The notes beneath the pieces were generated by a model, which was given only the letters and a program-made list of their open reading frames with translations, searched no databases and had not been told where the DNA came from. Below, one piece after another: positions 1 to 5,390 of a DNA stretch of 5,390 nt (within the stretch, counting starts at the first letter, position 1; every line of letters begins with the position of its first letter). Source of the DNA: CBDTYW01 sp965364735. GTDB taxonomy: Bacteria; Actinomycetota; Nitriliruptoria; Nitriliruptorales; Nitriliruptoraceae. Location: assembly GCA_965364735.1 (NCBI GenBank), contig CBDTYW010000244.1:1-5390 (forward strand), in the 5' to 3' direction. The position numbers and the translations under genes were made by a program.

Positions 1-640
1 CGGCGATGGCACGCCGCTCCGCGACCGGGTCGATCCCGTGGACGGGGGCCTTGGCGATCACGCAGGCGGCCGCGAGCGCGTGCAGCCCGACGGAGCCGAG
101 GCCGACCACGATGACCTCGTCCTCGCGACGTCGCGCGGTGCGCAGGTGCGCCTCGAAGCCCGTCGGGAGGTTGTCGGCGAGCAGGACTCCTGCATCGTCG
201 GACCACTCGGGGCCGAGCTGCGTGAGCGTGCCGTCGGCGTCCGGGATGCGGACGAGCTCCGCCTGGCCGCCGTGCAGCACAGGCGCCTGGAGATCGTTCG
301 GATCGCCCCATCCGAAGAGCCGAGAGCGGACACACCTCGCGGTGACCCCGCGTTCGCACGGGGCGCAGCGCCCGCACGACGTCGTGAAGGCGCTGACGAC
401 CCGGTCGCCGACGTCGAAGGATGCGACGCCCTTGCCGATCGCCACCACCTCGCCGACGAGCTCGTGGCCCATGACGACGCCGGGACGGCAGCCCTCGGCG
501 CCCCGGTACGGATGCAGGTCCGAGCCGCAGAGCCCCGCACGGCTGACCTGCACGATCGCGTCGCCTCGGTCCTCGATGGTCGGGTCGTCGACCTTGACGA
601 CCTCGACCTCGCCGGGGGCGACGAAGACGACGGCGCGCAT
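1..640 (-). CDS. Zinc-dependent alcohol dehydrogenase (MDR family), 3' end outside window
   Basis: This is the first 213 residues of a medium-chain dehydrogenase/reductase that oxidises an alcohol to an aldehyde or ketone (or the reverse) with a nicotinamide cofactor in the cytoplasm. Visible motifs are catalytic zinc ligands C38 (GLCGSDLH) and H59-E60 (GHELVGE), with D156 (ADNLPTG) as the likely third ligand, and four structural-zinc cysteines C89, C92, C95 and C103. The Rossmann motif GLGSVG lies at about 180-185, and D204 at the end of the second strand suggests NAD(H) over NADP(H). The pattern resembles the threonine dehydrogenase/glutathione-independent formaldehyde dehydrogenase-like branch, usually about 345-390 residues, so roughly 60% is present. 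The ATG overlaps the stop of the upstream FAD oxidoreductase gene (TGATG), with AGAGG 10 bases before it, so translation is probably coupled. The substrate cannot be read from the sequence. Confidence 0.9.
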   Translation of the reverse strand, partial: MRAVVFVAPGEVEVVKVDDPTIEDRGDAIVQVSRAGLCGSDLHPYRGAEGCRPGVVMGHELVGEVVAIGKGVASFDVGDRVVSAFTTSCGRCAPCERGVTARCVRSRLFGWGDPNDLQAPVLHGGQAELVRIPDADGTLTQLGPEWSDDAGVLLADNLPTGFEAHLRTARRREDEVIVVGLGSVGLHALAAACVIAKAPVHGIDPVAERRAIA

Positions 641-2262
641 CAGCCGTGGACCTCTTGGTGGACACGGCTGATCTCGTCGCGGCCGTACATCGCCGACAAC
701 GTGAGCAGTCCGGAGACGAGCGCCCCGCCGATACCGGCCGTGGCGATGTCCTGCCCGGTCATCCAGAGTCCCTCGATCGGTGTGTGCGGACGCAGCCACT
801 CCTGGTCGAAGCGCTCCGGGTCGTGACCGATCCCGTAGATCTCACCGTGGGCGTAGTTGACGAAGTCGCGCGTGGAGAGCGGGGTCGACAGCTCGGCGTG
901 GTCGACCTTGCCGCGCAGCTGCGGCTCGTAGCGGAACAACACCTCGAGGAGCCGGTCGGTGAGCGACTGCTTGAACGCGTCGTAGTCCTCGCCGCGGCGC
1001 TTCCACTTCGAGTCCGACCACTTCGCGAACCACTCCCACGGCGCGAGCGTGATCACGTCGATCGTCGAGCGGTCGGGGTGACGCTCGGACCAGGACGGAT
1101 CCTTCGCGGCGGGGTAGCTGACGTAGACGAGGGGGAAGTCCGCTTCCGGGTCTGCGAGGAACGCCGCGATGTTCGCGTCGTGGTCGTACTTGCCGTCCGG
1201 GTAGATCCAGAGGTTCGGCTTCTTCATTCCCAGCGCTTCTGGGCCCTCAGCGAACCCGAGGTAGAGGCACAGGTGGGCGGCCGACGGCGCGACGGTCTCG
1301 AGGTGGGCCGTGTAGCCGTGGCGGTCACGAAGCTCGTCGCTGAGCATCTGCTCCCACGTGGTGAACACGCCTGCGCCGCTGACGATCGTCGGTGCCGAGA
1401 AGACGGTGCCGTCGTCGAGGCGGACGCCGGTGGCGCGGTCGGTGTCACCGTCGCGTACGACGACGATCTCCTCGACGTTCGCCTTGACAAGGATCTGCCC
1501 GCCGGCCTGGGCGATGACATCCGCGATCGTCTCGACGATGCGGCCCGAGCCGCCGACGGGATACGCGCCGCCGTGGAGGTAGTGGTTCACGACCATCGCG
1601 TGGATCGAGAACGACGACTGGCCCGGCGGCATGCCGTAGTCGCCGTACTGGGCAGCCAGCACGCCGATGAGACGCTGGTCATCGGTCAGCTCGGCGAGGA
1701 CCTCGCCGGTGGTACGGCGCGAGTGGTGCAGGAACGGCGCGCGGAAGTCCCCGCCGCCAGCCGTTCCCGGCGGGAAGGCCTTCTCCGCGAAGAAGCCCAG
1801 GGTCGATCCGGCCGCGCCCTTCACGAGGTCGAGGTACTGGTCGATTGCGTCGGCCTCTTCCGGGAAGTATCCGACCATCTTGTCGCGCCAGGCATCCGGG
1901 CCCTTCACGAAGTCGAACGTCTCGTCGCCGAAGATGACGCGGTCGTAGACCTCGCCCATGTCGGCCCACTCGAGCGCGCCGTCGGTGATGTGCTGGAAGA
2001 CCGTCGCGAGCATCGCCTTGGGATGGGTGACCCCGCCGACGTAGTGGACGCCGACGTCCCACTCGTAGCCCTTCCGGGTGAACACGTGCGTGTATCCGCC
2101 GGCCGTGTAGTGCTGCTCGAGCACGAGGACCCGCTTGCCGAGCTTCGACATCGTCGCCGCGGCGGTGAGCGAGGAGATGCCCGAGCCGACGAAGATCGCG
2201 TCGAAGTCGCCGGTCACCTCGACCTGACGGTGCGAGGCGATGGGCAGGATGGCGTCGGACAT
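640..2262 (-). CDS. FAD-dependent oxidoreductase, retinol saturase / carotenoid isomerase (RetSat/CrtISO) type
   Basis: The 540-residue product has an N-terminal FAD-binding Rossmann fold: GSGISS at 26-31 and acidic E49 at the end of the second strand (VLVLEQH). A flavin-contacting stretch follows (TAGGYTH, 53-59). The C-terminal segment at about 498-518 (GLWMTGQDIATAGIGGAL) is the second flavin-binding region typical of phytoene desaturase, CrtISO and RetSat proteins. Known relatives saturate or isomerise double bonds in polyenes, but most bacterial members have no assigned substrate, so a hydrophobic unsaturated substrate is an inference. No signal peptide or clear membrane helix is seen. 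The start at 2262 is chosen because GAGGAG lies 6 bases upstream. An in-frame ATG at 2292 adds 10 residues, and one at 2418 would run far into the divergent hydrolase gene; both lack support. The gene is translationally coupled to the following alcohol dehydrogenase. Confidence 0.9.
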   Translation of the reverse strand: MSDAILPIASHRQVEVTGDFDAIFVGSGISSLTAAATMSKLGKRVLVLEQHYTAGGYTHVFTRKGYEWDVGVHYVGGVTHPKAMLATVFQHITDGALEWADMGEVYDRVIFGDETFDFVKGPDAWRDKMVGYFPEEADAIDQYLDLVKGAAGSTLGFFAEKAFPPGTAGGGDFRAPFLHHSRRTTGEVLAELTDDQRLIGVLAAQYGDYGMPPGQSSFSIHAMVVNHYLHGGAYPVGGSGRIVETIADVIAQAGGQILVKANVEEIVVVRDGDTDRATGVRLDDGTVFSAPTIVSGAGVFTTWEQMLSDELRDRHGYTAHLETVAPSAAHLCLYLGFAEGPEALGMKKPNLWIYPDGKYDHDANIAAFLADPEADFPLVYVSYPAAKDPSWSERHPDRSTIDVITLAPWEWFAKWSDSKWKRRGEDYDAFKQSLTDRLLEVLFRYEPQLRGKVDHAELSTPLSTRDFVNYAHGEIYGIGHDPERFDQEWLRPHTPIEGLWMTGQDIATAGIGGALVSGLLTLSAMYGRDEISRVHQEVHG

Positions 2263-2320
2263 GCGGGGCTCCTCGGGTGCTCGGCTGAACATAGGCTCAC
2301 CGGCGACGAGGAGATGCGAG
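2263..2320. promoter_or_regulatory. Divergent intergenic region with overlapping candidate -10 elements
   Basis: This 58-base gap must hold the 5' signals of both the FAD oxidoreductase (minus) and the alpha/beta hydrolase (plus). On the plus strand TAGGCT (2292-2297) fits the actinobacterial -10 pattern TANNNT. On the minus strand TATGTT (2293 down to 2288) also fits, and the two share two bases. Good -35 hexamers are not visible for either. Ribosome binding sites are clear: GAGGAG at 2274-2269 (minus) for the oxidoreductase and GAGGAG at 2308-2313 (plus), 7 bases before the hydrolase ATG. Leaders of under about 20 bases are predicted. The -10 calls are weak without mapped transcript starts. 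Confidence 0.45.
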
Positions 2321-3136
2321 ATGACGTACCCGCACCCGCTGCACCGTGACGAGGGTGACGGTCCGGCCGTGATCCTGTTCCACGGGTTCCCGGACACCGC
2401 CGCGACCTGGGACGACATCGGCGACGCGCTCGTCGCTGCGGGCCACCGCGTCGTCGTCCCGCATCTGCGCGGCTACCACCCGGACACCGTCGACCCGTCG
2501 CGCGGCTACTCCGCGGGCGAGCTCGGCCAGGACCCGCTGCTGGTCATGGACGCGCTCGGGATCGACGAGGCGGTCCTCGTGGGCCATGACTGGGGCGCGA
2601 CGCTCGTCTACGGGGCGCAGTCGCTCGCGCCCGAACGCATCCGAGGGATCGTGACCTCGGCCATCCCGCACCCGAGGTCGGTGAAGCCGACGCCCGACCT
2701 CGCGTGGAAGGCGCGTCATTTCGTGCAGTTCAAGCTCCCGTTCGCCGACAAGCTGTTCGCCCGCAACGACTTTGCCGGCGTCGACGATCTGTACGCACGC
2801 TGGGCACCCGGATGGTCGGGACCAGAGCGCGACGAGTGCGTGGCCAACGTGAAGGCCGCGTTCGCGGATCCCGTGGTCCTCGGCGCGGCGTTCGACTACT
2901 ACCGGGCCCTGTCGCCCAAGCCCGACAGCGCCGTCAGCAAGCGGGTGGTCCCGCCGGCGCTCGTCGTGGGCGGCACGCGTGACCTGCTGCCGCCCGCGGC
3001 GTTCGAGGCGGCGAGGTCCTCGCACACCGGACCGGTCGACGTCCAGATCATCGACGGCGCAGGACACTGGCCCCACCGCGAGGGTGAGGCCAGGTTCACC
3101 GAGCTGCTGCTCGGGTTTCTTGCTGGGCTGGGCTGA
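2321..3136 (+). CDS. Alpha/beta-fold hydrolase, epoxide hydrolase-like
   Basis: The 271-residue cytosolic enzyme has the layout of the epoxide hydrolase/haloalkane dehalogenase group. The oxyanion-hole motif HGFPD is at 21-25. The nucleophile elbow GHDWG is at 88-92, with Asp90 and not Ser as nucleophile. The probable acid is D221 (GGTRD) and the catalytic base H249 (GAGHWPH). Tyrosines at 193-194 (FDYYRA) fall in the cap region, where epoxide hydrolases carry ring-opening tyrosines. HGFP with DWG favours hydrolysis of epoxides to diols over dehalogenation, though substrate class is an inference. Length suits the small bacterial members. The ATG is preceded by GAGGAG at 7 bases; an upstream in-frame ATG at 2240 lies inside the opposite gene and is not used. 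It is divergent from the RetSat-like gene, and its TGA abuts the stop of the convergent DUF305 gene. Confidence 0.88.
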   Translation: MTYPHPLHRDEGDGPAVILFHGFPDTAATWDDIGDALVAAGHRVVVPHLRGYHPDTVDPSRGYSAGELGQDPLLVMDALGIDEAVLVGHDWGATLVYGAQSLAPERIRGIVTSAIPHPRSVKPTPDLAWKARHFVQFKLPFADKLFARNDFAGVDDLYARWAPGWSGPERDECVANVKAAFADPVVLGAAFDYYRALSPKPDSAVSKRVVPPALVVGGTRDLLPPAAFEAARSSHTGPVDVQIIDGAGHWPHREGEARFTELLLGFLAGLG

Positions 3137-3139
3137 TCA
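3134..3139. other. Back-to-back stop codons of convergent genes forming TGATCA
   Basis: The TGA of the hydrolase (3134-3136, plus) and the TGA of the DUF305 gene (3139-3137, minus) are adjacent and form the palindrome TGATCA. With no intergenic base, any terminator for either gene must lie inside the other's coding region. I saw no stem with a U tract within about 60 bases on either side. Confidence 0.9.
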
Positions 3140-3754
3140 CTCGCTGGGCGGGTTCAGCTCGCCTGCGAAGTCCGGGACGGGACGTGGCTCGGCCTCTTCC
3201 TGCGTGGCCGCGACGCCGTTGCGGGAGATGTCGTCGATGAGCCACTGCATCTCCTTGATCTCCTTGCGCTGCGCCGTGATGATCGCGTCGGCCAGCTCGC
3301 GGACGCGGACGTCCTCGATCTCGGCGTTCTCGCTGGTCAGGATCGCGATGGAGTGGTGCGGGATCATCGCCTTCATCCAGGACTCGTCCTCCACGGTGTT
3401 CTGCGACCGGACGAGGAGGAGCGAAGCTGCCATCAGCGCGATCGCTCCGATGATGATCGCGGCGTTGGCGGCCTTGTTCGTGTACATCGAGAGCATGAAC
3501 AGCAGCATGATGATGGCCATCGCGCCGCCCATGAACAGGGCCATGTACGCCCGCGTCTCGCTGAACTCCACGTGGCCGGCCGCGTAGGTGTTCGCGTAGG
3601 TCAACAGGAACATCGCCACCGTCGACGTGGCGATCATGGCCATGAACCGGCCGTACCTCGGGCCGCCGGATTCACCGTGTGTGTCGGTGCGATCGGGGGT
3701 CGTGCGCGCGTCGTGGACGACGATCGTCTCGCGCTCGCTCGTGTTGCTGGCCAT
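3137..3754 (-). CDS. Three-helix membrane protein with C-terminal DUF305 domain
   Basis: The 205-residue product begins with a polar N-terminal segment of about 36 residues. Three predicted transmembrane helices follow at about 38-58, 69-90 and 95-115, then a DUF305 domain at about 122-176. R33 and R36 before helix 1 and K94 in the 2-3 loop suggest a cytoplasmic N-terminus, which places DUF305 outside the membrane. The domain shows the family hallmark MIPHH (H133, H134), M127 and M130 just before it, and M169 in its last helix (KEIKEMQWL). DUF305 proteins such as CopM have been linked to copper binding and tolerance; that role here is an inference. Helix 2 has methionines at 71, 75, 79, 83, 87 and 90. 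The start is supported by AAGGA 6 bases upstream. The acidic, proline-rich tail (186-205) looks disordered. It has no obvious functional tie to its neighbours. Confidence 0.88.
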   Translation of the reverse strand: MASNTSERETIVVHDARTTPDRTDTHGESGGPRYGRFMAMIATSTVAMFLLTYANTYAAGHVEFSETRAYMALFMGGAMAIIMLLFMLSMYTNKAANAAIIIGAIALMAASLLLVRSQNTVEDESWMKAMIPHHSIAILTSENAEIEDVRVRELADAIITAQRKEIKEMQWLIDDISRNGVAATQEEAEPRPVPDFAGELNPPSE

Positions 3755-3769
3755 GTCTGTTCCTTCTTG

Positions 3770-3808
3770 GTCGGCTTCGCGCTGGCGCCTCGGGGAGGCT
3801 CAGCCGAC
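3770..3808 (-). promoter_or_regulatory. Nested inverted repeat in the probable DUF305 mRNA leader
   Basis: GTCGGCT (3770-3776) and AGCCGAC (3802-3808) are a perfect 7-base inverted repeat. Between them GCCTC (3787-3791) and GAGGC (3795-3799) form a second perfect stem with a 3-base loop. The outer stem ends 4 bases from the AAGGA ribosome binding site (3765-3761) of the DUF305 gene. If transcription starts upstream, the RNA could fold just before the start site and affect translation. There is no U tract, so it is not a standard terminator. Chance pairing in such GC-rich DNA is possible. Confidence 0.35.
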
Positions 3809-3838
3809 ACGTGCCCGTGCGGAAGCCACCCGAGACGC

Positions 3839-3868
3839 TTGGACGCGAGGATGAGACAGGCATAGGCT
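3839..3868 (+). promoter_or_regulatory. Candidate sigma-70-type promoter of the fadA-fadB operon
   Basis: TTGGAC (3839-3844) and TAGGCT (3863-3868) are separated by 18 bases and match the actinobacterial housekeeping -35/-10 pattern reasonably well. Transcription would start near 3875, giving a leader of about 34 bases ahead of the GTG at 3909. The rest of the 154-base gap (3755-3908) holds the DUF305 leader. No clear operator for a fatty-acid regulator was found, and no convincing minus-strand -10 for the DUF305 gene. Confidence 0.6.
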
Positions 3869-3908
3869 TGGTGTCTCGCGCCCGTTCAGCCTCTCGCAGG
3901 AGCCTCAC

Positions 3909-5123
3909 GTGACCACCGACGCACTCATCTTCGACGCGGTCCGTACGCCGCGCGGAACCGGCAAGGCCAAGGGATCGCTCCACGGCACCAAGCCCGTCGA
4001 CCTCGTCTCGGGCCTGCTCCACGCGCTGACCGACCGCAACCCGGATCTCGACGCAGCCCAGGTCGACGACGTCGTCCTCGGGGTCGTCTCGCCGGTCGGA
4101 GAGCAGGGCGCCGACCTCGCCCGCACCGCGGTGATCGCCGCGGGCTGGCCGGAGCCGGTGGCCGGCGTCCAGCTCAACCGCTTCTGCGGCTCCGGGCTCG
4201 AGAGCGTCAACCTCGCCGCCATGAAGATCCGCTCCGGCTTCGAGGACCTCGTCCTCGGTGGCGGCTGCGAGTCGATGTCGCGCGTGCCGATGGGATCTGA
4301 CGGCGGGGCGTGGGCGCAGGACCCGATGACGAACTGGGACTCCGGCTTCGTCCCGCAGGGGATCGGCGCCGACCTGATCGCGACGATCGAGGGCTTCTCG
4401 CGCGCCGATGTCGACGAGTTCGCCGTCCAGTCGCAGGAGCGTGCCGCCAAGGCTCGCGCCAACGGCTACTTCGAGCGCTCCGTGGTCCCGGTGAAGGACC
4501 GCAACGGGCTGGTCGTCCTCGCGGAGGACGAGTTCATCCGTCCCGGTACGACCGTCGAGTCGCTGTCGAACCTGAAGCCGGCCTTCGCCGGGATCGGTGA
4601 GATGGGCGGCTTCAACGACGTCGCGCTGCAGAAGTACGTCGAGGTCGAGAAGATCAACCACGTCCACACCGCCGGCAACTCCTCGGGCATCGTCGACGGG
4701 GCGTCGCTCGTGTTGATCGGCAACTCCGAGGCCGGCAAGCGCAACGGCCTGACGCCGCGCGCCCGCATCATCTCCACCGCCGTCGTCGGCTCCGAGCCGA
4801 CCATCATGTTGACCGGCCCCGCGCCGGCTTCGCTGAAAGCGTTGAAGAAGGCCGGCATGACCGCCGCCGACCTCGACCTCGTCGAGATCAACGAGGCGTT
4901 CGCGTCCGTCGCGATGAAGCTCATCCGCGACCTCGGGATCGACCCCGAGATCACCAACGTCAACGGTGGCGCGATCGCCATGGGCCACCCGCTCGGCGCC
5001 ACCGGCGCGATGCTGCTCGGCACGATCGTGGACGAGCTCGAGCGCCGCGACCTGCAGACCGGCCTCGTGACGCTCTGCATCGGCGGCGGCATGGGCATCG
5101 CGACCATCGTCGAGCGCGTCTGA
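3909..5123 (+). CDS. fadA: Acetyl-CoA C-acyltransferase (thiolase), beta subunit of the fatty-acid oxidation complex
   Basis: This 404-residue thiolase cleaves 3-ketoacyl-CoA with free CoA to give acetyl-CoA and a shortened acyl-CoA, the last step of beta-oxidation in the cytosol. The nucleophile is C93 in RFCGSGLES. The other active-site motifs are NEAF (328-331), GHPLGATGA (359-367, H360) and the acid/base C390 in CIGGGMG (390-396). Length and all motifs match a complete, active degradative thiolase. Segments such as SPVGEQG, SRVPMGSDGGA and KINHVHTAGNSSGIVDGA recall, from memory, the Mycobacterium tuberculosis FadA of the trifunctional enzyme. The start is GTG with AGGAG 6 bases upstream, and a candidate promoter lies at 3839-3868. 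The fadB-like gene follows after 54 bases on the same strand without a visible terminator, which supports an FadA/FadB complex. Acetoacetyl-CoA thiolase activity is an alternative, but the neighbour makes it less likely. Confidence 0.95.
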   Translation: MTTDALIFDAVRTPRGTGKAKGSLHGTKPVDLVSGLLHALTDRNPDLDAAQVDDVVLGVVSPVGEQGADLARTAVIAAGWPEPVAGVQLNRFCGSGLESVNLAAMKIRSGFEDLVLGGGCESMSRVPMGSDGGAWAQDPMTNWDSGFVPQGIGADLIATIEGFSRADVDEFAVQSQERAAKARANGYFERSVVPVKDRNGLVVLAEDEFIRPGTTVESLSNLKPAFAGIGEMGGFNDVALQKYVEVEKINHVHTAGNSSGIVDGASLVLIGNSEAGKRNGLTPRARIISTAVVGSEPTIMLTGPAPASLKALKKAGMTAADLDLVEINEAFASVAMKLIRDLGIDPEITNVNGGAIAMGHPLGATGAMLLGTIVDELERRDLQTGLVTLCIGGGMGIATIVERV

Positions 5124-5177
5124 CCAGCAGCGAACCTCGCTCGCACCGCGCACCACAACAGCTTCCAGGAGTCACCC

Positions 5178-5390
5178 ATGACCGAGACCACCAGCACCGT
5201 CGCCTACGAGCGCGCTGACGACGGCGTCGTCACGCTGACCATCAACGACCAGAGCCAGTCCGTCAACACGATGAACCAGGCGTTCGCCGACGGCTTCTCC
5301 GCGGCGCTCGATCGCCTCGAGACCGAGATCGACGACGTCACCGGCGTCGTCGTGACCTCGGGCAAGTCCACGTTCTTCGCCGGCGGTGAC
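5178..5390 (+). CDS. fadB: FadB-like multifunctional enoyl-CoA hydratase/3-hydroxyacyl-CoA dehydrogenase, 5' end only
   Basis: The first 71 residues are present and the gene runs off the right edge. They match the start of a crotonase fold: a VVTLTIND strand at 17-24, a VNTMNQAF segment at 29-36, and GVVVTSGKSTFFAGGD at 56-71, where AGGD supplies the first oxyanion-hole backbone amide for the acyl-CoA thioester. Full-length members hydrate trans-2-enoyl-CoA and then oxidise the 3-hydroxyacyl-CoA with NAD, passing product to FadA. A single-domain enoyl-CoA hydratase cannot be excluded from this fragment. Position directly after fadA and, from memory, similarity to the N-terminus of mycobacterial FadB favour the alpha subunit of the trifunctional enzyme. 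The ATG has AGGAG 6 bases upstream (5167-5171). Confidence 0.85.
   Translation, partial: MTETTSTVAYERADDGVVTLTINDQSQSVNTMNQAFADGFSAALDRLETEIDDVTGVVVTSGKSTFFAGGD

Noticed and set aside
38..826. Plus-strand open frames over the alcohol dehydrogenase region
   Set aside because: The minus strand gives an uninterrupted zinc dehydrogenase with all zinc ligands. The plus-strand frames have no domain and run across a gene boundary.
646..2349. A 567-codon plus-strand open frame opposite the FAD oxidoreductase gene
   Set aside because: Its product is Arg/Val/Asp-rich low-complexity sequence with no recognisable domain. It is an antisense by-product of high-GC codon bias over a gene with clear FAD motifs.
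2263..2418. N-terminal extension of the FAD oxidoreductase to an ATG at 2418 (52 more residues)
   Set aside because: It would overlap the divergent hydrolase by about 100 bases, encodes no recognisable signal or domain, and lacks the strong GAGGAG site found ahead of the 2262 start.
3120..3156. Repeated GCTGGGC units around the hydrolase-DUF305 junction as a possible terminator or repeat element
   Set aside because: The units are short direct repeats (GCTGGGCTGGGCTG), mostly in coding sequence, with no stable stem and no U tract.
3672..5156. A 494-codon minus-strand open frame opposite fadA
   Set aside because: The opposite strand encodes a complete thiolase with all catalytic residues. The antisense product is Arg/Asp/Gly/Ala-rich without motifs, as expected from GC-rich third positions.
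5124..5177. Possible terminator or separate promoter between fadA and fadB
   Set aside because: The 54 bases contain no hairpin and no recognisable -35/-10 pair; only the fadB ribosome binding site stands out.
1..5390. A defence, phage, mobile or CRISPR-type novel system
   Set aside because: No repeats of array type, transposase, integrase, toxin-antitoxin or nuclease motifs were seen. All coding space is accounted for by metabolic and envelope genes.

Overview
The window is very GC-rich with strong G/C preference at third codon positions, Shine-Dalgarno sites of the GAGGAG/AGGAG type, and actinobacterial-style -10 elements (TANNNT). Its thiolase and enoyl-CoA hydratase-like proteins resemble, from memory, the mycobacterial FadA/FadB pair. 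This points to a high-GC actinobacterium. A member of the Nocardioidaceae (Nocardioides/Aeromicrobium type) is a reasonable guess, but it is inferred from style and not proven.

Layout: (1) Bases 1-2262 hold a minus-strand two-gene operon. A 540-residue FAD-dependent oxidoreductase of the retinol saturase/carotenoid isomerase (RetSat/CrtISO) type is followed, with a 1-base TGATG stop/start overlap, by a zinc-dependent alcohol dehydrogenase that runs off the left edge. (2) A 58-base divergent gap (2263-2320) carries overlapping candidate -10 elements and leads right into an epoxide-hydrolase-like alpha/beta hydrolase (2321-3136, plus). (3) That gene meets, with no base between the stop codons, a minus-strand membrane protein with three transmembrane helices and a C-terminal DUF305 domain (3137-3754). 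(4) A 154-base divergent gap (3755-3908) contains a good candidate promoter for the next operon and a nested inverted repeat in the probable DUF305 leader. (5) Bases 3909-5390 hold fadA (thiolase) and the start of fadB (multifunctional hydratase/dehydrogenase), the beta-oxidation trifunctional enzyme operon.

How the genes may work together: fadA-fadB carry out the last steps of fatty-acid beta-oxidation. The RetSat-like enzyme, the dehydrogenase and the epoxide hydrolase could act on one hydrophobic substrate (an isoprenoid, sterol or unsaturated lipid), but only the first two are firmly linked by operon structure. The DUF305 protein looks like an envelope protein related to metal (copper) handling and has no evident link to the lipid genes. 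No RNA genes, mobile elements, CRISPR arrays or phage genes were seen. Most of the window is ordinary chromosomal metabolism; the points most worth a second look are the RetSat-dehydrogenase pair and a methionine ladder in the DUF305 protein.
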